A stretch of DNA of 64,000 nt from Polytrichum commune (GCA_950295325.1 OX485804.1:63334533-63398532), one strand, 5' to 3'; shown: positions 20,570-32,644, counted from the stretch's first letter. Program-made: numbers and translations. The notes: generated from the sequence alone by a model not told the origin.

Positions 20570-23001
20570 TCATTCCATATTGCTTGTTTCAATTAGAAAC
20601 GTGCGCATGAGTGTTGTATTTGCCTCATCCATGTGCTGTTCAGAAACACTCCAATCAGTCCATTTTCAGCATGATTATTTCCTGTAGCTGTTAACAGAAG
20701 TCTCTCTTATCCACTCAAGATAATATGCAACTACAACCTTGACACAGAAAATGAGAGCACAGTACAGGAGGGCAAAAAGGTTAACCTGCAAAGATAGGTT
20801 TTGAAGATTTTCCCATTCAAAGTCTTGCTTGGCATATGCCGACCTTACCTGCAATCCGGATACCCATTGTCATCAAATGAATGTTTCTGCGTAACCCCTA
20901 ACCCCTAACCCCTAACCCCTAAACTTTATGTGAGCACAGTTGCAATGCAGAGCTAAATACTCGCCATCTAAGAATGCATTGTGATCCATTATTGGTAATA
21001 AGGAAAAATGAATATCAAACAATAAATAATTATTGGTAAAAACTTAAGCTGTTACTGGATAGATAGTGTTCAATCATGAAAATTACTTCCATAATGCGCA
21101 GAGCTGGAGATGATCAACATGGAAGTGCCATCCATTGCCAACGCCACACAACCCACACAGTGTGATTTGTTAGTCACTAATGTGGTCACACTGACCCAAA
21201 CCATATTTGATCCTCATTACCTTACACCATTCTAGAAGCGCACAAAGTACAAGAATTCAATCGGGTAGAAAATTTCTGGACGTGCAAAAGACACTAAACA
21301 TCTGATTCACTGTGGCCCACACTATTCATCATCAGCCCACACTAATTGTTTTGCAATCACCGGGTGACAACTACAGAGGGTGTCGAATAAAACTTGGTGC
21401 TACATGACAAGTCACGAAGACTCTAATTAACATGGCACACCAATTTTAATGTCATGCTAAATCAGATGTTTAGTGAAGCTACCAAAAAGCTTCTACATAG
21501 TGTCGCTGACATAACTTCTCTTTGTGTAAGAGGACTTCCTTATGCTGTGCAATTTGATAGATGACACTGTGTGGGAAAGTATTTTAGCATTCAAGCAGAT
21601 GTGACTATACACTATATGTTTTCAACAACAGATTATTAGAAGCCAAAGACGTAGCTTACCCAGATTTCTATGCCGGAAAGATTCTCGCATGAGTTCTGCG
21701 CAAAACTTGTCACCATCTTTCAATGGGACTTTCTCCACAAATTCCATTAAATCTACATACGCTTCCTTATTGTAGTCCTGCACAAAAATACCCATCTTTC
21801 AGTTGCCTCCCTTACTTCGTTTGTCCTTCTTTTCTGGAGCCCATTGTGTGCAAGTGGTATACGAATAAACCTTCAGCCATTCTCCATTATCCTAACTTAT
21901 GCCCTTACAATGTCCAAGGACAGACCTGAAGCTGAGAGGCTACAATCTTAACCGCCACATACGTAAAAAAGTTGTGCAGTGCATCAGCTGCCTTGGACTC
22001 TGGCGACGCTTCTCCAAACCCTGCCAATACAATCATTCTTGAGTAAACACCTGAACTTCAGAACCAAAAAAAAGTAGGATAACGCTTATGTTTGCCAACA
22101 CTAGGATGAATTATAGAGTCTCTTCGCCCGCATGCCACTGCCTCAAATAAGGTGTGGACTCTTTCTAACGGCCATAACCGGGGCAACTTGATCGACAGAG
22201 TTCCTCCCCGTTCCTCCAGTACAGTCATTCTTGAGTAAACACATGTACTTCAGAACCAAAAGAAAAGGGTATCGCTTATGTTTGTCAACACTAGCATGAA
22301 ATATAGTCTCTTTGCCTGCAGGCTACTGCCTCTAATAAGAAGTGGACGCTTTCTAACGGCCGTAACCAGGGCAACTTGATCGACCGAGCTCCTCGATACC
22401 CACAATTTTTAAGTTGACCATTTGGCCCAGTGAACCACGGAATGATTGGGTGAATCTTTGTGGAGAATGGAACCCACACCACTTGTAAGGTACAAGATGA
22501 GTCCCAGCCAATCAAGCCATCGGCTCGATGGTTACTTCGGAACCATAATAATCTCCATCTGACTCATTGTCTTCAATTAATTTGCAACATACTTGACTCT
22601 GGAGATTGTTTAAAGAACCCAAACCATATTGAAGTTCTGAATATCAACAACATCTTTTTATTAAGCGGCTACGATATCACCTATGTTTCTAAAACCATGG
22701 TCCAATTCTAATTTCTGAGAGTAAGATCTTGATGTTGACAGTTCTATATACCTGGCACAAACATCTTCTGGCAGCGAGCAGGCCAAGCATTTCCAGACCT
22801 AAATGTTAGCTGATCTCCATTCTTGTGCGATGTTGATGTTTTGAGAGAAGTCCCCCAAAGCTTAGAAGCCAAATCGTTTGATCCTGTTAATCTCTTTGGT
22901 GAGTTTTCCCATTTGTCTTGCTTTACTGAGTTATGTATTTGCCCTAAAGTTACTAAACTTGCAATTGCACAACACCCTGTGCTCCTTATGCTTTCTGCCA
23001 T
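20570..23001 (-). CDS. RbcX: RbcX, chloroplast Rubisco assembly chaperone
   Basis: RbcX is a small homodimeric chaperone that clamps the C-terminal tail of newly folded Rubisco large subunits and promotes L8 core assembly in the chloroplast. My model has six coding exons: 23,001-22,752, 22,020-21,926, 21,777-21,660, 21,103-21,087 (17 nt), 20,848-20,786 and 20,635-20,570. They give 202 aa with every phase matching. Residues 1-79 are Ser/Thr/Lys-rich, like a transit peptide. The core then reads KMFVPGFGEASPESKAA, FFTYVAVKIVASQLQ, LKDGDKFCAELMRESFRHR, ALRIMEVRSAYAKQDFEWEN and ends TTLMRTFLIETSNME, matching plant RbcX throughout. I chose ATG 23,001 over the in-frame ATG at 23,064, because a pyrimidine tract and CAG near 23,041 look like a 3' splice site of a 5'-UTR intron. 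The promoter is probably beyond 24,700. Confidence 0.92.
20892..20924. repeat. Telomere-like repeat in RbcX intron
   Basis: Four to five head-to-tail CCCCTAA units ending in CCCCTAAA. It resembles the plant telomere repeat CCCTAAA with an extra C and lies in the intron just upstream of exon 5 (minus strand). Confidence 0.75.
21087..21103 (-). other. RbcX: 17-nt microexon of RbcX
   Basis: On the minus strand, CTCCAG / 17 nt / GTAATT. The 17 bases complete the Ala codon begun by exon 3 and encode LRIME, giving the family-conserved ALRIME before VRSAY. Joining exon 3 directly to exon 5 would shift the frame (phase 1 to phase 0) and hit a stop. Length (3n+2), phase, splice sites and residues all fit. 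Confidence 0.88.
21292..21475. mobile_element. Small MITE in RbcX intron 3
   Basis: The inverted ends CACTAAACATCTGATT / AATCAGATGTTTAGTG bound a 184-bp element. Related copies with the same internal phrases (TGTGRCCCACAC, CATGRCACACCAAT) lie in the lectin intron at 36,201-36,370 and, truncated, at about 36,456-36,632. Confidence 0.75.
22024..22400. repeat. Tandem duplication in RbcX intron 1
   Basis: Two copies of about 190 bp (near 22,024-22,215 and 22,216-22,400) share phrases such as CATTCTTGAGTAAACAC, ACTTCAGAACCAAAA and GGGCAACTTGATCGAC. The first copy begins at the acceptor of exon 2, so the 3' splice-site region is partly duplicated. Confidence 0.8.
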
Positions 23002-23064
23002 AATCTTCACTTCACACAGACTTTGCCAGATCCCTTCGCTTCTGCCACCAGAAACGAAAAGCAA

Positions 23065-23716
23065 AGATAAAAATTGTTAGCAGAGACTCTCTGTCTACCT
23101 TCCAGAAAGATGTTGCAAAACGTCAAGAAAACATGAAATTACAAAATGATGTTGAACAATTTTAAACCCTGAAAGAAGCGCAAAAATCTTGGCTCTCATT
23201 GTTAAGAAGCATATGTATTCGTTCGTCCATCATCATCTTGTGCTTAAATGTTGACATACGTCACATAAATTGGAATCCGTGACATATCAGATCTTATTAT
23301 CTTCTTCTAATGTTGTCAGCTTCAAAATCGAGATGTATTGAAAGCCAGGTGTCCCAAGCACACATCTATAGAACCGTTAGTATCAAGTTTGTAACAACCT
23401 GCATCTCCTTTTGTTACCCAATAAATTTGAACCTACAGAAATTCAGAATGAAAATTGATAAAGAGGCTAACCCTCTGTACAATCCCTTCCATGTGGTATT
23501 TCAAATCTGCTTGTAGCTTTACAAATGTAGAGAACCAACCCGAGCCTGAAATAACTGAAGCACATGCTTTTCTTAATATCACATTTTTTATTCTGTAGCA
23601 GGCATTGCAAAGCCACTGATGGAGTATTAAGCCATTAGGTCATAATGAGGTAATGCATGTATATCCGATCGTGTGAACATACAGATTATTCTTAGTCTGA
23701 GCAAGAACAATTATGC
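23065..23716. other. Upstream RbcX intron or leader, no other gene
   Basis: Lies directly upstream of the first RbcX coding exon and is probably a 5'-UTR intron. No other feature is seen. Confidence 0.35.
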
Positions 23717-23769
23717 AGACATCATACAGGATTTAACATGACTAAATCAAGCCAAATGAACTTATAAAA

Positions 23770-24760
23770 CTGCCTTGCATGCTGGTGTCCAACGCAGGGT
23801 TTCCAAAAGATGTCACGTCTTCTATACTCACAACCGCTCCGAACCCTTCCCACCATATACCTGTTCTTCTTTTGATGGTCCAATTTGTAACTATATTCAA
23901 TACTTCCATTCAACTGTGGAGAATAGGCACAGCTAATTTACAGCATTCTATATTCGAATAAGTAAACGAGGTTGGCATGTGCCATCATAATATAGCTCGT
24001 CTTCGGAGGGAAGAATTGCTTCACAAATATATGAAGACCACCAAAATCAATACCATTGTCACTGGTTACCGACAACCAGTTATATTTGCCCGAAACTCGA
24101 TCTGGAGGCAACAATGCTGAGACAAGCATGTCTTCTCTACTCACAAGGCTCTGAACCCTTCGCACTGCATACCTTTTCTTCTCTTGACGGTCTAATTTGT
24201 AAGCAACTAGAGTACTTCCATTCAATCCAGGAGAAAAGACAAAGCTACTTTACAGCATCCTAAATTCGAACAAGTACATGAGGTCGGCATGTGCCACCAT
24301 CATATTAGCTCGTCCCCGGAGGCAGGAATTGCTTGACACTCTTCCAAAAAAAACTACAAGAAATGAGAACACCACAAAACAAATGTCACCGGTCATCCAC
24401 AACCAGATTAAAAAAAATCTGAAACTCAATATGGAAGCAACACAACGGCTCTGAGCCGTTCACACCACATATTCTTCTCTTGATGTTCAATTTGCATGCA
24501 AATCAGATACTCCCACTCAGATCAGGAGACAAGAGTGAGCTAATCTACAAAGTTCTATATTCGAACAAGTAAATGGGAGATACTGCATATGCCATCGCCA
24601 TGTTAGCTCGTCTCTGGGGAGAGGAATTGCTTCACACTCATTTAAAAAACAACAAAGTATAAATTCACCACCAAAACCAATGTCACCGGTAAGCCACAAC
24701 CAAATTCAATGTTCTGAAAAGCAATCTGGAAGCAACAAATGTGAGACAAGCACATCCGAA
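23770..24760 (-). repeat. Tandem repeats of about 305-312 bp upstream of RbcX
   Basis: Three full copies and one partial copy share blocks such as RAAGGGTTCRGAGC, TTCTATATTCGAAYAAGTA, ATGTTAGCTCGTC and GGAATTGCTTCACA. Matching points are near 23,817, 24,129 and 24,440. Some copies keep short open frames on the minus strand (with YKLDRQEKKRYAVRRV) but they are not conserved as protein. The last copy runs into the likely 5' exon/promoter zone of RbcX. Confidence 0.8.
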
Positions 24761-27506
24761 GACTCAAGAAGAGCTCGAGGCAAATGGAAAGCGGGGAGAT
24801 TGAGAGGTAACATGGCCAGAAATGCACCGGAAAAGGACCTGAGATCGTAGCAGAAATTATGATTCGCAGGAATGCAGGCTCCACTCCAGCAGACACGATT
24901 GCTCGCAATTTTACTCATACACTGTGCCAAATTCTTCCTCCGTCGCACGAATTCGTGAACACACAACCACAGAATAGACCTCCTCAACTACGCTAGGAGC
25001 GTCCAACGTGTAAAGCGCCCGACCACTCATGAGAAATCCTTACCCAGTGGATCCCTCATCCGACCTGCGGATGCTGACGACCCTCGGTATAGACAGAGGG
25101 CGAAGGTGGCTACGTGGCTAGGTACACCCCAGAACGCTCAAGCCTTCACTTTCCATTTTCAGGCATTTCCAGCACCAGTGCTGAAACTTTCGATTATGTA
25201 CACAAATAGACTATGTTTTCCTCAAATTCAATCGTACGGATGTGAACTAGACTAGCATTATATTCAGGCTCAGAAAATTTGAAGTCGATTGGACTACATG
25301 TGCTAGGTCACTATGACATATGAATAGGGCCTTCATCCGGGGACAACTGGAGAAAACTCTGAAATTTTTCGTTTCATGATCATTTTGGTCATGCCATGAA
25401 ATTTTGATAGTTGGAAACTTTTGCCATAATATATTATGTGGATGAAATATGAGCTACTCCCAAAAATTTGGGGTTTTTTGAGCAAATTTAAATGAAGTCC
25501 ATCAGCCTCAAAGTTGGAGGGCCACCTGAGGTCATTTTTGGGAGATTTTCTCTTTTTCATGGAGCAAGCAAGATGTGCACTAACTTTTTCCAAATCCATC
25601 CTATGATCAAGGAGAACCGGTAGTTAGTTACAGACGAACTGGTTGAGTTTGAGAAATAAACAGTTGAAGTTCAAGACTGCAGGAAAATTACCGATCATTT
25701 TAGAGGAATATGTGGAATATATCCCAATTTAATAAAGGAAACCCGAAGGATGTCAACATGTAACTGATTGGACTTGCAAACACTAGGATCTCAACTAATT
25801 ATGCCCAAAAATCTCCCCGATCACTGCATCCATCTAGTCAAGTTTGTGCACAACAGTCATCTTGTTCCAAGGGGAAAAACCCCACCCAAATTGGGCATTA
25901 CATGTGAAAGATATTGGCTCTTCAATTTGGCTCCTACATTTGAGCAACACATGGAACCGCCTCCCAAAACAAGCAATGTCAACTTAACAAAAAATCCTAC
26001 ATGCTTGGAGTATGAGGTTTTTATACGTTATTTTGGCCCACATGGTAGTGGACATTGCCCTACACTAATAAATACCTTTCATTCACAAAGATTGCCACCT
26101 AGTGGGTCGCAAACCCCCATCAGAATATTAGGTGGCAACCCATGTTGGGTTGCATGAGCGCTTAAGGGTTAAGGAAACTCTTGTAGGAAAAAATAAGGTA
26201 TAAGTGGGTCCTAAATGGGAATTACTTTTTCCAATTAGCCTACGTCTTCAAGAATGTTTACACGTATTTCGCAATTCCAAATTGAGGTTGTATGAATAAC
26301 TCATTCATTGTTGAAGTAAAAATTCTCTTTCTCTTTGAATGATCATAACTTATGTAAGTCTTCCCAATCTTGTTGACTGTTGAATTTAAGAAAGTTGATC
26401 ACATAGTCCAACCTCTTTATTTAGACATGTGTAGTTTGATAGCTCGAAGGAGGAACCACCTCAATGATGGGAGATTCTTACACATGCTTGTTCATTCAAA
26501 TCCACTTGAGCATTCAACTCGAGTGAGCTTGAACTTTTACAAGGCTCACACTATTTAAACAATGACTTGATGGATCCCATGCAAAACGCCTACAATGTAC
26601 ATTTGATCTTGATTCTTTATAGGTTCTAGGTCAAAATCCTAAGCTACCTCATGGAGGTCGATTAAAAATGGCAAGAGTTTGAGCTCTCGAGTCACCAATT
26701 GAAGGGCTTTCAAGCATTGTTTCACATAATGTCATGAATTCCCATTTGTTTAACACCGTTCCCCTTTTGATAACTCAATTTGAAGTTTTGCGCATGACCA
26801 ATGTACACTTGTTTAAACTATTGAGAGCTCGACCAATCTTCAAGCTCTCAATAATTTGAGCTTTGGATAAAAGCTTGTCACATTCAAGTTATCTCCTATT
26901 GAACTCCCAACTACTACAAGTTTGAGCCCTCAACTCGAGCTCTCTAACACTCTATGGCACAATGGCAACATATTTTGGGCACTTCCCACTCCGCAAATAA
27001 TTTTGGCCTTTGGGAACGTATTAAGAATTGCCTCACATGGTTAGCAATTATGAATCATGAAGACTAACATTTCAAGCTTTAGAATCAAAGTTGCAATGCA
27101 TAAAAATCAAAAGTCTAAATTATGAAGATTCTATTTCTCTTTAATAAGTGATTACCCATGCCCTCCCGATCGTGTTAACAATTGACCTTGGCATGGTGTT
27201 TATAATTTGAACACAGACTAGTCCAACCTCATCATTACCCATATATTTTGTGTGTTTTCAGTCTTAACTACAAGCCTTGCCATATACCTCTCAAATCTAG
27301 TGTCCAATTCCCAACAATGATCACATTAGGTGGGCATTAAGGCCCACCCACCTTAGTCACTGTAAAGAGGGTGTAAGAGCTTGAGCAACGTGTTCCCCTA
27401 TAATTGGTCAACAAGATCCACACAATAAATTGATTTTCTTTAAGAAATTTGTCTCAAGCAGTTAATTGAACTTTGTATGATGTAGAATCAAGCACTTATG
27501 ATGATT
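24761..27506. other. Intergenic; part of a dispersed repeat
   Basis: 24,761-25,140 is GC-richer and may contain the RbcX transcription start on the minus strand. A stretch near 25,600-25,650 (TAGTTACAGACGAACTGGTTGAG) has an inverted diverged relative near 63,055-63,110, which suggests an old dispersed repeat, perhaps an LTR remnant. Other open frames (for example 25,768-26,157) have no recognisable domain. Confidence 0.35.
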
Positions 27507-27514
27507 CTCTAGGT

Positions 27515-29031
27515 CCCAAGGGATGCACCTTTCATGACACGTATGAGTACATGTGAGTACACTAAAGGGGTATTAATTTGAACTTTTCCATTTTACGTAT
27601 ACATATGCTACACAAATTATAACTCGTAGTTATGTACATGTATGGAGGACCTTTAGAAAATGTACTTGTGTGATAGGGCCACTTATTGAAGCTCATTTAT
27701 TTGGAAGTATGGATGGGGAGTTTAGAATTTTCAAAAGTACATTTGTTAGTGATTTGAATGACACTCCAACTTTATCTAAAGATTCATTAACTTAGATTAA
27801 GGTTGTCATATTATATATGAACCCCAAACTCCTTACACTTGCACATTGTGATGCTATACTAGATCTTGGTTGTGATTGTGAAGTGTGTTTTTTGAATACA
27901 CTTGAAGCTTGAATTGTCAAAAAAACATTGTAGACCATAAACATTAGCTAGAGGATAGGGGTCTACTTGACGATGTATCATCCATCAAACATGGAGATTG
28001 ATTTATGTTGGTATAAAAAAGGAACCAATAATAAGGGCGCAAGCATGGTCAAGTACACAACTCCATTACCTTGCATAGGTTTCAGTGAAAGTGATTCAAA
28101 ATATACTAACTTTGAGTTTAGTGAAGGAAAGAATCATGGACAATTGAAATTACATTGATCTACAAAGCCAAACAATTTATGTTGACAATTTTTTCTTCAA
28201 GAAAAGTCTACATATTTTAGAAAACGGTGCAAGTAGCGAGCAAGTAGATATATTGGACATGTAATTGTTTAAAACTTGTTTAAAACATGATAAAAGAACA
28301 TTAGATTGATGTTTTTCTACATTTTTTTTTGTAATGGTGCCCTCAATTTTATATTGAATTCAAGGAATATGAAAAAATCCAACTTCAAAATATTTAAGGT
28401 CATGAAATCTACATCCAAAACTAGATTTAGCCATTACTTTTGAGCGGTACTTTTAATGATAAGTTTTGAGGATCTCATCTTGATATTTTATAGTTGAGTA
28501 CCTAACACAACAATTGAGGGCGCCATAAAAATTTCCTATTTAAACAACACTTTGCTACTACTTTTAGGCATTTAATCAAAAAAATTATGGTTTTAGTACA
28601 CGAGAGCGTTTTTTCCATATACTTGATTGTGCTTGCTCCCATAAGTAGACTTATGATCTTACAAATCATTTAATGCTACATTTGGAAGCAATAATTGCAA
28701 TGGTTTCTATGACATATATTGTAGATTTAGATGCTTATGAATAACATCCAGATAATGAAAAATCTCCAATGACTTTATTGATGAATGCTAGGGTTTTTCA
28801 TGATACATATGATAGGGGTAGGTTATTATTCAAAATTTTACTTGTATACTTATATTAATGACTATATATGAATGTAAAGTTGTTTAGATATACATATTGT
28901 CACTTGTATTTTTATCATTGAAATTTTACACACATTGCTTGATTTACAAAAACAAAACTTGTATATATAGGGGGTTTTAAGAGTATGTTGCACATGGTTC
29001 TTGGTTTTTAATGAAAAGTGCACCCCCTGGG
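27515..29031 (+). mobile_element. hAT-like element A with unrecognised coding remnant
   Basis: A 1,517-bp element with inverted ends CCCAAGGGATGCACC / GTGCACCCCCTGGG and 8-bp flanks CTCTAGGT / CGCTAGGT (one mismatch). Internally a broken reading frame keeps LIEAHLFGSM (about 27,690), LGCDCEVCFLNTLEA (about 27,860) and NMEIDLCWYKKGTNNK (about 27,990). The same peptides are found in related elements at 39,925-43,484. I do not recognise the protein. It is not an obvious hAT transposase, so it could be a captured host gene. Confidence 0.75.
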
Positions 29032-29290
29032 CGCTAGGTGCCTCCATTTTAGTCAATTAAAGGAGGTCGCTTAAGAATGTTGAGAATTTGAACTCTTATT
29101 TTGTGCCCCCACCCCAACAAATGGGCTTTCAAGCATTCTTTAATTTGTCACATATTCCCCTATATTTAGACATTTTATACCAATTCCCCCCCCCCCCTTC
29201 ATAACTCACTTTGAGCATGGTCACTTTACACTTGACCAATCTTCAAGCTGTCTATAGTTTGAGCTTTGAATAAACACTTGTCAAATCCAA
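29032..29290. other. No feature seen
   Basis: Short AT-rich spacer with a C-run near 29,188-29,200. Confidence 0.5.
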
Positions 29291-29528
29291 GTAGCTACAC
29301 CTCTTTCACATAGATTGTTGTGGTTTACCATTTGGAGTTACGCTTTGCTATAATGTTTTACTCAAAATTAAATTTTTTACATGTAAGCTAGAATTTTTTT
29401 CCTTAATGTGCATACTACCTACTGACTTTATGTTATATGGGTAAATAATGATAATATTGGTACGACACTATAGCAATGTGTAACTCCAAATGGTAAACCA
29501 CGGTTTTAGATGTGAAAGGTGCAGCTAC
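29291..29528. mobile_element. MITE with long terminal inverted repeats
   Basis: A 238-bp element. Arms of about 60 bp begin GTAGCTACACCTCTTTCACA and, on the other side, GTAGCTGCACCTTTCACAT; both lead into GTGGTTTACCATTTGGAGTT. The interior is AT-rich with no coding capacity. No target-site duplication could be fixed. Confidence 0.8.
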
Positions 29529-30145
29529 ATTAAATAATCTTATTACTATAGGCCACATAATTATCTAGAGACCATGCTAATTCTCATGATGAGAATTAAC
29601 ATGCGCCGAATTAATTTTCAACCCACACTAAATTTCTAGTAGAAAATCAGTGTGGGTGATTATTTTACTCCTTTGGTAAGATGAATTCATAGAAATGCAA
29701 AATTAATTTCATGATTTTACAAACCAATTTAGAACTAGGCTCTACCAATTTCGTTGGAATCATGAACAAAGTTCACTATATAGACAACCAATTTAACTTG
29801 AACTTTGAACCAATTTCACTACATGTTATGAACGATCTCATGATTCAATGGTACCCATATTCACAACTTCACAAAATTAATTTCATGAATTGTATACTTT
29901 ATTTTACAACAAGACTAGACGCCAAACCAACTAGACCTTGCACAATGGACACTGCGCTCCAAACACATTCCATGCTCTGCTCACACAACCAACACTCTTC
30001 CCACAATCAAATCAACAACCGCACTACACTCTCAAATCCACGAGATTGTGCACTCCAACTACATTGGGTATGTGTTGCTTGCTTCAATGTACACCAATGA
30101 AAGACCAAAGAACAATTGTTATCACTTGCTTTCAGCTTTGAGGTA
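29529..30145. other. No recognisable gene
   Basis: A 129-codon open frame at 29,711-30,100 shows no domain and no conservation with other parts of the window. Confidence 0.4.
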
Positions 30146-30786
30146 CAATAATCTCCCGCTTAAGTACGCACCCATTTAAGTACGCATCCTGGTTAAGTGC
30201 ACAATTTTTTTGACAAAAAATAGGGTTCATACTTTATTGTTTGAACATGTCATGTAGAGTGTTTTGCCGCAAATGCATGAATTCTAAATGCTTGACATTA
30301 AATGTCAGTTTGTTAACGTTTTGTTGAAACATCTCAAACAATCGTCGCAGTTCATCATACATTTGTCCAACTTCCGTTTGAACATTGGAGCAAAGCAATT
30401 GGTCGTCGATGTTGAGGACAATGTTGTGTAAAGCCTTAAAGCCTTTGAAATCAGTAGCACTTTCAAATTTAGCAAATGTCTCGATAGGTTGAATTTTGTT
30501 GTAATATGTTCTCACGATTATCCCATACTTTCTGGATGGCGCCTTCACTGACTTCTTACTCCAACCCCAACACATGCTTGCTCGGTGTGTTCGGCTTACT
30601 CAACTTTGCAATGATTTCATAGCATTGGGCTTCGGTCAAGCGGGTTGCCTCAAGTTTCATCCGTTTCCCGTTGCGATTCATCGAATCAGAGGGTCTAGAA
30701 AGCAATATGAGTAAAGTACGCACCTACCAACTAAGTGTGCACCAACAACTCTAGTTCAAAGTGTGTACTTAAGCGGGAGGTTATTG
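30146..30786 (-). mobile_element. pogo/Tigger-like element with transposase N-terminal remnant
   Basis: A 641-bp element flanked by TA on both sides, with inverted ends CAATAATCTCCCGCTTAAGT / ACTTAAGCGGGAGGTTATTG. On the minus strand it contains LTEAQCYEIIAKLSKPN near 30,640, resembling the CENP-B-type helix-turn-helix of Tigger/pogo transposases (typically EQR-x-EIIAKLSKP). A frame change follows and then a 113-codon frame (30,575-30,234). The catalytic DDE part is missing, so it is an internally deleted, non-autonomous copy. Confidence 0.65.
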
Positions 30787-31770
30787 TACTATAATGAAAG
30801 ACCAAAAAAATCAATGTTGAAGCTAGAGGCTTCTATGTAAACACATGACAAAGAGGAACCAATGAACAATGAAAAGGCAAAGAATGTGAAATGAGGAGGC
30901 GAGAAGTTGAGAAGTTGAGAATACGAAAACCACAGAGTTCGAAAAGATTTAGAAGTTGCTAGAGGTGAAGGTCGACTATCATGAAATTGAGGTGTGCCAC
31001 ATGTCAAGTTGGTTTAGAAGAATCATGAACTAATTTAGAAGGTTCACGAAATTGGTAGAACACTTTGGTAGCATTGGTTGGAAAGTTCATGACCTAGCTT
31101 GGAACCTTCATGAAATTGAGTTGCACTTTTGTGAAGTCATCTTACCAAAGGAGTATTACGTGCAACTTTTGTGCTAAAATTAGTATTCAATGTGTTGGTC
31201 GGAAGTATTTGTGAAGACTTAGGGGGAAGACCCAAGGTCTTGTGCCCATCCCACTCTAATTCCACCTTGGTCTTGAAGTAAAAAATTAGTGCGGCCCATG
31301 TTGATTATTTCCACCCTAAGTTCCCACCCATGTACTACCGTAGGTTGATAACATGATGGCGGGAAGATAATTTAAAAAATCAAGCCTATCTTTTTGGAAA
31401 TTAATGAGTTAGATGGCCTAAATGGAAGGAATAATAATCATAAAAATGTCTAAATATTAAGAAACTTGGTGTGTTATGGAATAAGCCAAAGTCAACATCT
31501 CACATCCATAGACAACACTATTGTACCTACAATCTACCCTTGATATGTAATACCCCGATAAGTGTTAAAAACCGCATATGTGTTAAGGAAAATTGCAATC
31601 TCCAAAAAAATTTCAAAAAATACACTAGTAAATTGTTAATATTTGTATGTTAAAAGAATTTGTAAAAATTATGCTTTGCCTTGATAAGTGTTAATTTGGA
31701 TAAAAGTGAGGCTATGAGATTCTATAATTTGGATGAAATTGATACAACCCTAACCCTAAACCCTACTAGC
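30787..31770. other. No gene recognised
   Basis: Intergenic sequence with a short telomere-like phrase (CCCTAACCCTAAACCCTA) at about 31,748-31,765. The left end of the transposase fragment that follows is not defined. Confidence 0.4.
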
Positions 31771-31781
31771 TTATTGAACAA

Positions 31782-32160
31782 TTGGCATTAGTGTTTGCAA
31801 AGAGTGAAACTGGACCCACTATGAATGCACATGAGTTCATCAATCATGAATTGGAATTTGACCTAAACAATCCCTACATATGTCTTGAGGAAGAGATTAT
31901 AGGTATCCTTGATGAAACGATGATGCAACTAACAATGAACCCATTGAAGAAGTTGAGAATGAGCAAATTGGTGATGTGGTGGTAGACATAGTAGTATTCA
32001 AGGATGGTGAAAGTGCATTAGTGACCTTGAAACAATTTTTGGAATAAAGACCTATTGATATTACACCTCTCATCCAAAGCATTCTAACATTTCAAAAGGA
32101 AATAAGATCTTAGCGTGCACAAGAATCTCATCAAACTACTTTAGATTCATTTTTCCTTTA
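31782..32160 (+). pseudogene. Tigger/pogo transposase C-terminal remnant
   Basis: Following two frames, the translation gives MNAHEFINHELEFD, LEEEIIGILDE, then NEPIEEVENEQIGDVVVD and ends HQTTLDSFF. An acidic region of the form EEEI followed by a QTTLDSFF terminus is characteristic of Tigger/pogo transposases. It contains at least one frame change near 31,920 and stops near 32,045 and 32,111. The catalytic core is absent. Confidence 0.6.
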
Positions 32161-32644
32161 CACATAGAAGTATGATGACATTCATATCTTATGTCTTTTC
32201 ATTTTTTATACGAAGGTTAGTGTTTTTAATCCAAAGTCACATAAGTGCTATTCATGTAAGTGCTACAAATTGTCTATGCTATCCTATCCACTATAAGTGT
32301 TGAAGTGTTAACACCACAAAATTGTTACAAGTTTCCTTGTTAGGAAGTGTTAATGTTTATCAAAGGTGGAATGTATCATGTGCATTCAATATGACATTCA
32401 CACAGAGTAAAGCTAGCATTCATGCATACAAATTGAACATCTCAAAATCAAAAGTCCTAAAGCTTGACATCGGTGTAGTTTGCTAGAGGAGTGTGGGGAA
32501 GTCTAGTTAGGGTATGTCATGTGTCTAAACACACACAAACACACACACACACACACACACACCTTTTTCCAAATCAGTTTAATTATTGGACAATTTTTGC
32601 CCATCATGCTATCAACGTATGGTAATAGGACTATTTGATGTGGA
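32161..32644. other. No gene; contains a (CA)n microsatellite
   Basis: Intergenic DNA with a (CA)n run at 32,529-32,562. Confidence 0.6.

Noticed and set aside
20849-20880. Extending RbcX exon 5 upstream using the CGG ATT codons near 20,857
   Set aside because: It looked like the missing R-I residues but lacks an AG acceptor and has the wrong length; the 17-nt microexon fits perfectly.
20786-21660. Direct joining of RbcX exon 3 to exon 5
   Set aside because: Phase 1 to phase 0 shifts the frame and quickly hits a stop, and it would delete the conserved ALRIME motif.
22744-23064. RbcX start at the in-frame ATG at 23,064
   Set aside because: The sequence between 23,064 and 23,041 looks like an intron end (pyrimidines then CAG), so the next ATG at 23,001 is preferred; not fully excluded.
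25768-26157. 129-codon open frame as a gene
   Set aside because: No domain, no codon pattern like the host genes, and no splice context; probably chance or repeat DNA.
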